Assembly (NCBI RefSeq): GCF_000026205.1
Contig: NC_011047.1
Coordinates: 1-64,000, forward strand
DNA: 64,000 nt
From: Candidatus Phytoplasma mali
Lineage (GTDB): Bacteria > Bacillota_I > Bacilli_A > Acholeplasmatales > Acholeplasmataceae
Direction of reading: 5' to 3'
Below the pieces are notes generated by a model, which saw only the letters and a program-made list of their open reading frames with translations, was not told where the DNA came from and did no database searches. Each line of letters starts with the position of its first letter. The first letter of the stretch is position 1. A program made the translations under genes and the position numbers. Shown one piece after another: positions 53,309-61,807 of the stretch.

Positions 53309-54757
53309 CTATAATAAAATATCTTGTAATTGATTATTTTTTTTTTGTAATTCTTGAAACACTTTCAATATTATTTCGTTGTCAAATTTGTGTTTTAAAT
53401 TTTCGTTTTCTATATCCGAATTTAAAATAAAATTAGATTCTTCATAAGGAAATGTTGAAAATGATTTATCATAATAATATGATATATTATCATTTGATAA
53501 CTTTTGACATAATTGTCTAAATGTTTTTTCGTTAGTCATATCTTTCATATAATCAATGATGATGTTATTATAACTGTTTTGTTGAAACGTTGATAAATTT
53601 GGTAATTCACCCCATTTATGTTCTAAGCCACTATCTAAGTCATTAATAACTTTCGATGGTAATCGAAAATACGAAAATAAAACTGTATGTAATTGACGCA
53701 AATATGGAATAATAATTTTTTGTTTGTTACATTCTCTGATTTCTTCTGTTGTTTTACTTCGTTTTTCATCAAAAGAAGTATTTATTCTCTTTATAATAAC
53801 ATCTATTTGACCTAAATAAGAAGTAATGCTTGTAATTATATATTTTAATTGATTAATTTGTAATTGTAAATTCGGATTTAATTGATCATATTGATCATAT
53901 AGTAGTTTTTCTTGTTCTGTTAATAGTAATGCTTTTTCTTGAAAAATTTGGTAGGAATTGGGAGAAAAACCATTATTTAAAATAAATTCTTTTTTTTTAA
54001 AAATAATTTCTAAAAATTGTTTATATTTTAAAAAATGTTGTTTAATAATAAAAAAAGCTTTGAGATTTACCTCTTTTTCAAAACCTAAAAGTGAATTTTC
54101 TACTTCTTTTTGTTTTTCTTGAAATTCTTTATAAAATTTATTTTTTTTTATTAATTCGTTTAATTTAGAATCCAAATCATTTTTTATTGTTGTATTTGAT
54201 TGAACACATTGGTTCAAATTAGATAATAAATCTTCTATTTGCATTTCAAAAAAAATTGTTATACAACTATTTTTTTTATTTTCACTCAAATTATTGTCGT
54301 CGCTATAATTAACATATTCTTGCTTTATTTTTTGAAAGAAATTTTTTAAAATAGATTGAAAATTTGTTTGTAAATGTTGTTCTTGTTCAAAACGTTGATT
54401 ATTTGTATTTAAATTGTAATTAATTGGGATAACTATTATTTTTCTTAATTCTTCTTTTATTTTATTAATTGTAGTATCATCAGTTTCCCAATTAAATATT
54501 AATTGTTGTCTATTTTTTTTAGCTTCGCAAAAAGATAAAAGTTTTTTAAAAATATCTTTACGATGAATATCATTAATTTCTGTTTCAACTTCTTTAAGTA
54601 GAATTGAATAATCAACTTGCACTTCATAATTAGTTTTTTTATTTTTTTTATAATAAAAACAGCAAATTAAAAAAATAATAATTAAGGAAATAATTAATAA
54701 TACAAATGACAAAATGATTATTTTAATTCTCTTAGAAAAATTTTTTATTGAAATCAT
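53309..54757 (-). CDS. Anchored coiled-coil protein, first gene of the split-protease operon
   Basis: This 482-residue protein has a basic start, one strong helix (11-35, Ile/Leu/Phe-rich, ending Cys-Cys-Phe-Tyr-Tyr), then long coiled coils with many Gln, Asn, Lys and Glu. It resembles the 969-residue protein in composition but shows no clear repeat. GGGGAGG about 20 bases upstream with a spaced leader marks the start region. A 600-bp noncoding region lies upstream, so the operon promoter is probably there. No function is known. Confidence 0.72.
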   Translation of the reverse strand: MISIKNFSKRIKIIILSFVLLIISLIIIFLICCFYYKKNKKTNYEVQVDYSILLKEVETEINDIHRKDIFKKLLSFCEAKKNRQQLIFNWETDDTTINKIKEELRKIIVIPINYNLNTNNQRFEQEQHLQTNFQSILKNFFQKIKQEYVNYSDDNNLSENKKNSCITIFFEMQIEDLLSNLNQCVQSNTTIKNDLDSKLNELIKKNKFYKEFQEKQKEVENSLLGFEKEVNLKAFFIIKQHFLKYKQFLEIIFKKKEFILNNGFSPNSYQIFQEKALLLTEQEKLLYDQYDQLNPNLQLQINQLKYIITSITSYLGQIDVIIKRINTSFDEKRSKTTEEIRECNKQKIIIPYLRQLHTVLFSYFRLPSKVINDLDSGLEHKWGELPNLSTFQQNSYNNIIIDYMKDMTNEKTFRQLCQKLSNDNISYYYDKSFSTFPYEESNFILNSDIENENLKHKFDNEIILKVFQELQKKNNQLQDILL

Positions 54758-54953
54758 ATTTGAAAATTTGAAAATTCATAACCTCCCCTTTTTTAATAAT
54801 TTTTAATAATTAAAAAAATAATATTTACATAAATCATAATATAATTTAAAAAATAAAACAAATAAAACAAATAAAATATTAGAATCATAAAAAATTTAAA
54901 AAAAGCTAAATTAAAAAATATGTTGATGTTTATTACAAAAAAAGAAAGGAAAT

Positions 54954-55103
54954 ATGATCAAAAATGATAAAAAAATAAAAAAATATCAAAGAATCATTGT
55001 AATAAAGTGTGATGAAGTAATTTTTATAGATTACAAAAATAATATCTATGTAAATTTCTCAAATGATCATCAAAGTATTATTAGTATCCTTATCTTTCAT
55101 TAA
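54954..55103 (+). CDS. Possible 49-residue protein
   Basis: An ATG at 54954 is preceded at the proper distance by AAGAAAGGAA. The frame runs 49 codons to TAA: a Lys-rich start, then alternating hydrophobic residues with Ile-Ile-Val-Ile-Lys-Cys-Asp-Glu and Phe-Ile-Asp-Tyr-Lys-Asn-Asn-Ile-Tyr-Val. It could be a small beta protein, the head of a lost gene, or chance. Confidence 0.35.
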   Translation: MIKNDKKIKKYQRIIVIKCDEVIFIDYKNNIYVNFSNDHQSIISILIFH

Positions 55104-55138
55104 GACACCAATAATTATTGTTTTTAGCAATAAAAAAA

Positions 55139-55161
55139 AGACTAACATAAATTGTTAGTCT
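55139..55161 (-). terminator. Hairpin with T-run on the minus strand
   Basis: AGACTAACA (55139-55147) pairs perfectly with TGTTAGTCT (55153-55161) around a 5-base loop. Eight T's follow on the minus strand. It lies about 200 bp past the pepP-like stop and probably ends that transcript before the operon. Confidence 0.75.
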
Positions 55162-55361
55162 GAATGTTTTTAAAAAGTTAAAATTATAAAAATTTTGAAA
55201 TATGGTTTTTAAATTATTTATTTCAACCTTATGAATAAATCTTTATTATTTTAAAAATCTTTAAAAATCATAAAGATTTAAATTTAAAATTAATATTAAC
55301 ATTTAAAATTTAAAATATATAAACTCTTAAAATTAATTATATTTTAAAAATAAAAATTTTA

Positions 55362-56624
55362 TTAATTAATAAATTTTTGCATTAAATTTTCAATTTCAAA
55401 AATTTCTTTTGGAATATGTTGTGATAAATTAATTGCTCCATTATTTTTAATTAAAATATTATCTTCGATACGAATTCCAATATTAAATTCAGGCAAATAT
55501 AAACCAGGTTCGACAGTAACCACACTATTTTCTCCTAAAATATCATCTTGAGAAAAATTTAAATCATGTAGATCTAAACCTAAATGATGTCCGAAGTTAT
55601 GATAACAATATTGATTAATATTGGTATTTTCTTTAAATAATCCTATTTTTTTTAATCCTTTAGCCATAATATCTTTACCATAGGTATTAAATTCACCAAA
55701 AGTGTGATAAGGTCGTACCCATTCAATAATTTTTTTATTTGTTTCTAAAACTAAATTATAAATTTGTTTTTGAAAAGAATTAAATTTACCACTAATAGGA
55801 TAACAACGAGTAATATCGGAAGAATATTTTTTATATTCCACACCAGCATCAAATAATAAAAGTTCATTTTTATTTAATAAATTATTATTTTTATTATAAT
55901 GTAAAATCAAGGCATTTTTACCGCACGCCGCAATAGTATCAAAAGATTTTTTAGTTTGATTTTTCTCTAAATAATAATTATAATGAGCATCTGTTTGATA
56001 TTCATATTTACATTTTTTAATATTTTTTATCATATTTATTAAAGCATGATGATTAACATGCAAAGCTTTTTGAATATTTTCTAATTCTTCCAGTTTTTTT
56101 TGTTTTCTTAAATAAAATAATATAGAAGAACTATTATAAATCTTTAAAAAAGGATATAAATTTGATAAAAATTTAAATTGTTTGAAAGCCCAATTAATAG
56201 AAATTTCTGAGGGCAAACAAAATAAATCAAGATAAATACCCTTAAATATTTCTTGAGGATAATTTTTAATAAAATTAATTTTTTGATTTAAAAATTTATT
56301 AAAACTTAAAATATTTAAAATATTTAATAATGGTAATTGAGAAATTTCAGCAATTTCCTTAAAACTTAAAAATTCTCCATCCCATAATAAAGTTAATTGA
56401 TCAGAAACATTAGCAAACAAAAAAGTTTGAGTTTGATTATTTTTTTTGATCAATAATAAAATTGTATTCTCTTGATTAATTCCAGTTAAATAATAAAAAT
56501 TACGATTAACTTCGAAAGGAAATTTTTGATCACCATTTTTAAATGCACTAACACCAGAATAAAATAAAGCTATCGTATTATTTTTCATTTGACTAATAAA
56601 ATTATTTCTATTTTGTAAAAACAT
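55362..56624 (-). CDS. pepP: Xaa-Pro aminopeptidase (M24B family)
   Basis: A 420-residue cytosolic enzyme with an N-terminal AMP_N domain (1-165) and a C-terminal pita-bread peptidase domain. Metal ligands are Asp259, Asp270, His346, Glu372 and Glu387, all present. It removes N-terminal residues that precede proline. The presence of AMP_N and the full length favour PepP over methionine aminopeptidase or PepQ. AAGGGGTTTTATTA precedes the ATG. It is divergent from dnaX across 407 bp. Confidence 0.9.
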   Translation of the reverse strand: MFLQNRNNFISQMKNNTIALFYSGVSAFKNGDQKFPFEVNRNFYYLTGINQENTILLLIKKNNQTQTFLFANVSDQLTLLWDGEFLSFKEIAEISQLPLLNILNILSFNKFLNQKINFIKNYPQEIFKGIYLDLFCLPSEISINWAFKQFKFLSNLYPFLKIYNSSSILFYLRKQKKLEELENIQKALHVNHHALINMIKNIKKCKYEYQTDAHYNYYLEKNQTKKSFDTIAACGKNALILHYNKNNNLLNKNELLLFDAGVEYKKYSSDITRCYPISGKFNSFQKQIYNLVLETNKKIIEWVRPYHTFGEFNTYGKDIMAKGLKKIGLFKENTNINQYCYHNFGHHLGLDLHDLNFSQDDILGENSVVTVEPGLYLPEFNIGIRIEDNILIKNNGAINLSQHIPKEIFEIENLMQKFIN

Positions 56625-57031
56625 TAATAAAACCCCTTAACTTAAATAACTTAAAAATTTTACTCTTATATTTAAAAATAATGAAAACATACATTTCTAT
56701 AATAAGAATTCAATAACAATAAAAAATAAATTAAACTAATTATAACATAGAAAAATTAAATTTTAAAATTATATTTAAACCCAATATAAAAACATGATTA
56801 TTAATTTAAAAAAATTTATTAATCATATTCTTTGTATTTTAAGCAAAGTAATTATTCATATCATTATTTTTTTATGTTATAATATTTAATAGGTATAATT
56901 ACCCTTATTTAAATATTTAAATTAAATATAGTACGATTATAACACAATTGTTTTTATTATTTAAATATATTCAAATTTGAAATAATTATTAAAATACTCT
57001 CTATTTACTAATTTTTTTCAAGGAGAATTAT
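56625..57031. other. Divergent promoter region between pepP and dnaX
   Basis: AT-rich. TATAAT at about 56876-56881 and TATAAC near 56938 are possible -10 boxes toward dnaX. AAGGAGAATTAT directly precedes the dnaX ATG. No further feature. Confidence 0.4.
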
Positions 57032-58774
57032 ATGTCTTATATAGCTTTTTACCGTAAATATAGACCAAAGTTTTTTAAAAATGTTGTTGGACAAAAAATT
57101 ATTATTCAAACTTTAAGAAATGCTATTATATATAAAAAATTAAGCCATTGTTATTTATTTAGTGGTAATAAAGGTACTGGAAAAACAACTTTAGCTAAAA
57201 TATTTTCTAAAACAATTAACTGTTTGAATAATAAAGATGGTGATTGTTGTGGATATTGTGAAGCCTGCAATATAATCGATAAACAAAATTCTGATATTAT
57301 CGAAATAGATGGCGCTTCTTATAATGGTGTTGAAGAAATTAGAGATTTAAAAAATAAAATAAATTATAAAACTAATTTTTTAAAATACAAAATTTATATT
57401 ATTGATGAAGTACATGTTTTAACAGGAAATGCATTTAATGCTTTATTAAAAACATTAGAAGAACCACCAAAACATGTTATTTTTATTTTTGCAACAACCG
57501 AAAGTCATAAAATCCCTGAAACAATTTTATCTCGTACACAACATTTTCATCTTTTAAATATTCAAAAACAACATATAATAGAAAAACTAACAGAAATAGT
57601 GGATTTAGAAAAAATATCCATCGATAAAGAAGCTTTGGAAAAAATTGCTTTTTATTCTCAAGGTAGTTTAAGAGATGCTTTAAACTTATTAGATCAAATT
57701 AGTTCCTATGAAACAGATTTAATCACAGTTACATGTGTTCAAGAAATTAAGGGTGCAGTAGAAGAATCAAATTTAATCAAATTATTACAATATACATTTA
57801 ATAAAGATTTAAATTCAATAATATCTTTATTAGACAAAATTAATAATGAAGGTAAAAATATTTTAATTTTATTTAATGATTTAATTATTATTTTAAAAAA
57901 TTGTTTATTAGAAGAATTATTATCGCCTCATGATAAAAAAATTAAATTAGAAAATTTTTCTTTAGAATTAGCAAATTATGTTTTAAAAACTTTAATTGAT
58001 TATCAACAAAATTTAAAAAATAGCGATTTAAAAGAAAGTTTTTTAGAAATAATTTTTATTCAAATGTTATCATCGAAAATTTTCAAAAATCATGAAAATA
58101 AAGTTTTTTTAAATTATAAACAAAATATAGAAATATCACAACAATTACCTTATCAAAAAGAAAAATATCAAAAAAAAATTTTTGATATTTTGTTTAATTC
58201 TGATGAATCAAAAAAACAATTAATATTAAATGCTTGGTATAAATTAAAATCATATAAAAATAATACACTCAAAAAAGCAGCTAATTTTTTATTTAAAGGA
58301 AAACTAATAGCTGTAGGATTAAACAACGAAATGTTGTTAGTTTATGAAGAGTCTGAAATTTTAGAAAATGTAAAACAAAAAGATATTAAAAAACAAATTT
58401 TAACTATTTTAAACAGTAAAAAAAATATCATCAAAGATTTTGTTGTCATTTTACAAAAAAATTGGAAATTATATGAAACTTACTATTTACAACATAAAAA
58501 TAAAATAGTTTTGTATTCTAATAAAAATTTAACTAAAAATAAAGAAAATTTACTAAATAAAAAAATAAATATTAATAATGAATTAATTTTAAATAAAGAA
58601 AAATTACCAAATAATGAAAATCTAAATAAAGCAGAAAACAATTTATCTAATAAATATTTACATAATGAAAAAAAAATAACTGATCAAAATTTACCTAAAA
58701 ATAAAAGTGTTTTATCTTTAACAGAAAAACTTTTTGATAAAGATATAATAGAAATAAAAGAAGAAATGGATTGA
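57032..58774 (+). CDS. dnaX: DNA polymerase III subunit gamma/tau
   Basis: A 580-residue clamp-loader ATPase that loads the sliding clamp during replication. Walker A is GNKGTGKT (45-52), the zinc site is Cys64, Cys73, Cys76 and Cys79, Walker B is DEVH (125-128), and Leu-Ser-Arg-Thr-Gln sits in sensor position. The C-terminal third is Lys/Asn/Glu-rich and low in complexity, as is common in AT-rich genomes. A strong AAGGAGA site supports this ATG. It is the first gene of the plus-strand run to pyrG. Confidence 0.95.
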   Translation: MSYIAFYRKYRPKFFKNVVGQKIIIQTLRNAIIYKKLSHCYLFSGNKGTGKTTLAKIFSKTINCLNNKDGDCCGYCEACNIIDKQNSDIIEIDGASYNGVEEIRDLKNKINYKTNFLKYKIYIIDEVHVLTGNAFNALLKTLEEPPKHVIFIFATTESHKIPETILSRTQHFHLLNIQKQHIIEKLTEIVDLEKISIDKEALEKIAFYSQGSLRDALNLLDQISSYETDLITVTCVQEIKGAVEESNLIKLLQYTFNKDLNSIISLLDKINNEGKNILILFNDLIIILKNCLLEELLSPHDKKIKLENFSLELANYVLKTLIDYQQNLKNSDLKESFLEIIFIQMLSSKIFKNHENKVFLNYKQNIEISQQLPYQKEKYQKKIFDILFNSDESKKQLILNAWYKLKSYKNNTLKKAANFLFKGKLIAVGLNNEMLLVYEESEILENVKQKDIKKQILTILNSKKNIIKDFVVILQKNWKLYETYYLQHKNKIVLYSNKNLTKNKENLLNKKININNELILNKEKLPNNENLNKAENNLSNKYLHNEKKITDQNLPKNKSVLSLTEKLFDKDIIEIKEEMD

Positions 58775-58792
58775 TTTAAAAAAGGTTTAAAA

Positions 58793-59077
58793 ATGAGTAC
58801 AGATACAAACTTTATTAAAAAAATACTTAAATTCCAAATGGAAATTGATAACGTTCGCAGCAAATTAGAAAAAAAAGAGTTTCATAGTGAAATCGGAGAT
58901 ATAATAATAGTGTTACAAGGAACTAGAAAAGTAATTGATGTTCAAATTGTATCACCAATGATTTTAAAAGACAAAGATTTACTACAAGAAAATATTTTAT
59001 TAGCTTTTAATGATGCTTTAGAAAAAATTGATATAGATTTTAAAAAAATGATTAATAAAATTACAGGGGGTTTTTAA
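58793..59077 (+). CDS. ybaB: YbaB/EbfC-family nucleoid-associated protein
   Basis: A 94-residue protein with the YbaB pattern: an N-terminal helix, Gly-Asp-Ile-Ile-Ile-Val-Leu-Gln-Gly-Thr-Arg strands, then Asp-Leu-Leu-Gln-Glu-Asn-Ile-Leu-Leu-Ala-Phe-Asn-Asp-Ala. It binds DNA as a dimer. It sits between dnaX and recR, the standard place. AAAAAGG precedes the ATG. Confidence 0.9.
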   Translation: MSTDTNFIKKILKFQMEIDNVRSKLEKKEFHSEIGDIIIVLQGTRKVIDVQIVSPMILKDKDLLQENILLAFNDALEKIDIDFKKMINKITGGF

Positions 59078-59079
59078 TT

Positions 59080-59700
59080 TTGAAAAATTCGCCAACCGTT
59101 GAAAAACTAATAGAAAGTTTTACTTTACTTCCTGGAGTAGGAAAAAAAACAGCTGAAAGATATACATTTTTTTTAATTAATCAAAAAAATAAAAATAAAA
59201 TTTTATATTTATCAAAGCATTTAAAAGAACTAGTCAATAACATCAAAAGTTGTAATATTTGCGGTTATATTACAGAAAAAAATATTTGTAATTTTTGTTC
59301 TGACTCACAAAGAGATCATTCTACTATTATGATAGTGGCTGATAATCGTGATGTTTATTGTTTTGAAAAAATAAATCATTATCATGGTCTTTATCATATT
59401 TTAGGAGGATTAATCGATTTTTCTCGTTGTATCAAACCTGAAAACTTAAATTTTAATTCTTTAAAAGATAGATTAAAAACAATTAAAGAAATTATTATTG
59501 CCACCAATAGCACTTTGGAAGGTGAAATAACTGCTACATATTCAAAAAAATTTCTTAAAAAATACTTAAAAGATGAAAAAATTAAAATCACAAAATTAGC
59601 TTATGGAATTCCAATAGGTTTAGATTTTAATTATCTTGATGAAAAAACATTATGTAACGCTATCAATAACAGAAATAATTTTAAAGGAGAAAATGAATGA
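59080..59700 (+). CDS. recR: Recombination mediator RecR, TTG start
   Basis: A 206-residue protein that helps load RecA at gaps. It has a helix-hairpin-helix with Leu-Pro-Gly-Val-Gly-Lys-Lys-Thr-Ala-Glu-Arg (17-27), zinc site Cys58, Cys61, Cys70 and Cys73, then a Toprim domain (Ile-Met-Ile-Val-Ala-Asp onward). The TTG start is supported by AGGGGG overlapping the end of ybaB, 2 bp away. The stop overlaps the start of rpoE. Confidence 0.94.
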   Translation: MKNSPTVEKLIESFTLLPGVGKKTAERYTFFLINQKNKNKILYLSKHLKELVNNIKSCNICGYITEKNICNFCSDSQRDHSTIMIVADNRDVYCFEKINHYHGLYHILGGLIDFSRCIKPENLNFNSLKDRLKTIKEIIIATNSTLEGEITATYSKKFLKKYLKDEKIKITKLAYGIPIGLDFNYLDEKTLCNAINNRNNFKGENE

Positions 59701-60044
59701 AAATTTTAAAACACAAAAATCATTTAGAACTTGCCGAAGAAATTTTAAAAAAAAATAAATTTTCAATGACTATTAATGATTTAATAAATCAAATTTGTGT
59801 GATTAATAAAATAGATTCAAAAGATTATGAAAAAATTTCTCAATTATATTTAGATATTACTTTAAGTTCGAAATTTATTTTTTGCGGAGAAGAACTTTGG
59901 ACTTTAAAAGAAAATAATTTAAAATTATGGGATAAAGATTGTTTTTTTAATGATAAAAAAGATATAATTGAAGAAGAAAATATTGATAGTAAAGATTATT
60001 TTTATAATGATGATAATGATGATAGTAGCGAAAAGAAAAAATAA
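59697..60044 (+). CDS. rpoE: RNA polymerase delta subunit, acidic tail cut by a frameshift
   Basis: A 115-residue protein with an N-terminal HARE-type winged-helix domain (about 1-80: Leu-Ala-Glu-Glu-Ile-Leu, Trp-Thr-Leu-Lys-Glu) and then an acidic tail. The delta subunit tunes promoter escape and recycling of RNA polymerase in Firmicutes and their relatives. The frame ends at TAA 60042-60044 just after six A's. A minus-one shift there reads on for about 20 acidic residues to TGA at 60101-60103. The ATG overlaps the recR stop (ATGA). Confidence 0.85.
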   Translation: MKILKHKNHLELAEEILKKNKFSMTINDLINQICVINKIDSKDYEKISQLYLDITLSSKFIFCGEELWTLKENNLKLWDKDCFFNDKKDIIEEENIDSKDYFYNDDNDDSSEKKK

Positions 60045-60103
60045 TATTAGAAGAAGAACAAGAAGAATATGATGAATACGATAAAGAATTATGGGATATA
60101 TGA
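60045..60103 (+). pseudogene. Detached acidic tail of the delta subunit
   Basis: In the frame reached by a minus-one shift at the A-run (60036-60041), the sequence reads Ile-Ile-Leu-Glu-Glu-Glu-Gln-Glu-Glu-Tyr-Asp-Glu-Tyr-Asp-Lys-Glu-Leu-Trp-Asp-Ile and stops. Its composition is exactly that of a delta tail. Slippage could still produce the full protein. Confidence 0.55.
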
Positions 60104-60175
60104 AAAAAAATAAATAATATTTTATTTTTATTCAATTATCAGTATTTTTTTATATGAAAAATGAGGCTATTAAAT

Positions 60176-60919
60176 ATGTTGTTAGGAATATATAATTATA
60201 CAACTATTCTAAGTTATTTAAATTTGTTTATGGGTTTTTTAGGTATTGGTTTGGCTTTAGGCGACAAGTATTTATTGGCTACTATTTGTTTATTAATCGC
60301 AGGCATTTGTGATATGTTTGATGGGTTAGTAAGTCGTAGTAAAAAAAATAGAACTATTTTTGAAAAAAAATACGGAATTCAAATTGATTCTTTAGCAGAT
60401 ATCATTAGTTTTGGTTGTTTACCTATTTTTATTAATTATGCTTTAATACAAAATGATGATATTCAAGCACCAAAAAGTTTATTATCAATAAGAGGAGAAC
60501 CACAAATTTATATTTTATTTTGGTTTATAAGCTCTTTTTATGTATTAGCAGCTTTAATTAGACTTTCTTATTTTAATGCAATCAGTGAAGAAAAATTACA
60601 AGATAAAATTCCTAATAATAATCCACAATTTTTTATAGGAATTCCAGTAACTTTTTCAGCTATTATTTTTCCTTTTATTATTTTAATTAAAACCATAATA
60701 TCAAAAATATTCAAAAGAAATCAAGAAATACTGATTAATTTAAATTATATAATTATTAATATTTATTTTATTTTAGTAATGGTTCTAACCTTCTTATTCG
60801 TTTTCCCTAAAATTAAAATTAAAAAACCTACAAAAAAATATATAAATATTTTAAGTTTTTTTTCTTGTTTGGTGATTTTTTTATTAATATTTTTACAATT
60901 ATTTACAGCAATAGAATAA
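60176..60919 (+). CDS. pssA: CDP-diacylglycerol-serine O-phosphatidyltransferase
   Basis: An integral membrane enzyme that makes phosphatidylserine from CDP-diacylglycerol and serine. The CDP-alcohol transferase motif appears as Asp-Met-Phe-Asp-Gly-Leu-Val-Ser-Arg, then Gly-Ile-Gln-Ile-Asp-Ser-Leu-Ala-Asp. Ser replaces the usual Ala of Asp-Gly-x-x-Ala-Arg. I prefer the ATG at 60176 over the in-frame ATG at 60161, because GAGG (60164-60167) is then well placed; this gives 247 residues. It is followed by psd 12 bp later. Confidence 0.88.
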   Translation: MLLGIYNYTTILSYLNLFMGFLGIGLALGDKYLLATICLLIAGICDMFDGLVSRSKKNRTIFEKKYGIQIDSLADIISFGCLPIFINYALIQNDDIQAPKSLLSIRGEPQIYILFWFISSFYVLAALIRLSYFNAISEEKLQDKIPNNNPQFFIGIPVTFSAIIFPFIILIKTIISKIFKRNQEILINLNYIIINIYFILVMVLTFLFVFPKIKIKKPTKKYINILSFFSCLVIFLLIFLQLFTAIE

Positions 60920-60931
60920 AATCGATAAATT

Positions 60932-61807
60932 ATGAAAATAGTAAATCGAAAGGGAAAAATTATTAAAAAAGAAGTATCTAGTAAAAATCAAAAATTTTTA
61001 TATTATAATTTAGAAAAAAATTTTCTAAAAAGATTTTTTTTAAAAGTTTTAACATCTAAAATTATTTCTTTTATTTTTGGTTTATACGCAAAAACACCTT
61101 TTTCTAAACTACATATTAAAAAAATCATAAAACAAAATAAAATAGATTTAAATTTATTTGAAAAACAAAAATTTTTTTCTTATAATGATTTTTTTATTCG
61201 TAAATATAAAAAAATTAATTTTGAAAAAAATAATAAAATTTTTATTAGTCCTTGTGAATCAAATTTAAGTTTTTATAAAATTAAAAAAAATGATGTTTAT
61301 CATATTAAAAATAATATTTATAGTCTAAATAATTTATTAAAAAATAAAAAATTAGCTGAAGAATATAAAAATGATTATTGTTTAATTTTTAGATTAGAGC
61401 CCAGTGATTACCATCGTTATATTTTTATTGATAATGGTATTTTTAAACATCAAGCTGTTAAAATAAAAGGTAAATTCCATACAGTAAATCCAATTGCTTT
61501 TAAAAAATTTAACGTTTTTTGCGAAAATTATAGAGAATATAACGTTTTATTTACAAAAAATTTTGGAAAAATTATACAAATTGAAGTGGGTGGTTTATTT
61601 GTTGGAAAAATTTTCAATCATCCATACAAATCTTTTAAAAAGGGACAAGAAAAAGGATTTTTTGCTTTTGGTGGTTCCACTATTATTTTGTTAATTAAAA
61701 AAAATATAGTTAAATTTGATGATATTTTTTTTAAAAATACATTAAATAAATGCGAAACTAAAATAAATATAGGTGAAGCAATTGGAGAAAAAAGGTACAG
61801 TAAATGA
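60932..61807 (+). CDS. psd: Phosphatidylserine decarboxylase proenzyme
   Basis: A 291-residue membrane-associated enzyme that turns phosphatidylserine into phosphatidylethanolamine. The self-cleavage site is Gly-Gly-Ser-Thr (247-250), where Ser249 becomes the pyruvoyl group. Glu-Pro-Ser-Asp-Tyr-His-Arg-Tyr carries the conserved His. The variant Gly-Gly-Ser-Thr replaces Leu-Gly-Ser-Thr, as in other psd branches. Its last bases overlap the pyrG start (ATGA), so translation is coupled. Confidence 0.9.
   Translation: MKIVNRKGKIIKKEVSSKNQKFLYYNLEKNFLKRFFLKVLTSKIISFIFGLYAKTPFSKLHIKKIIKQNKIDLNLFEKQKFFSYNDFFIRKYKKINFEKNNKIFISPCESNLSFYKIKKNDVYHIKNNIYSLNNLLKNKKLAEEYKNDYCLIFRLEPSDYHRYIFIDNGIFKHQAVKIKGKFHTVNPIAFKKFNVFCENYREYNVLFTKNFGKIIQIEVGGLFVGKIFNHPYKSFKKGQEKGFFAFGGSTIILLIKKNIVKFDDIFFKNTLNKCETKINIGEAIGEKRYSK

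Larger units (their letters stand above)
54758..55361. other. Intergenic stretch upstream of the split-protease operon
   Basis: About 600 bp. It contains the operon's leader (54758-54790), a plus-strand 49-residue frame (54954-55103), a terminator (55139-55161) and AT-rich spacer to the pepP-like stop. Confidence 0.5.
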
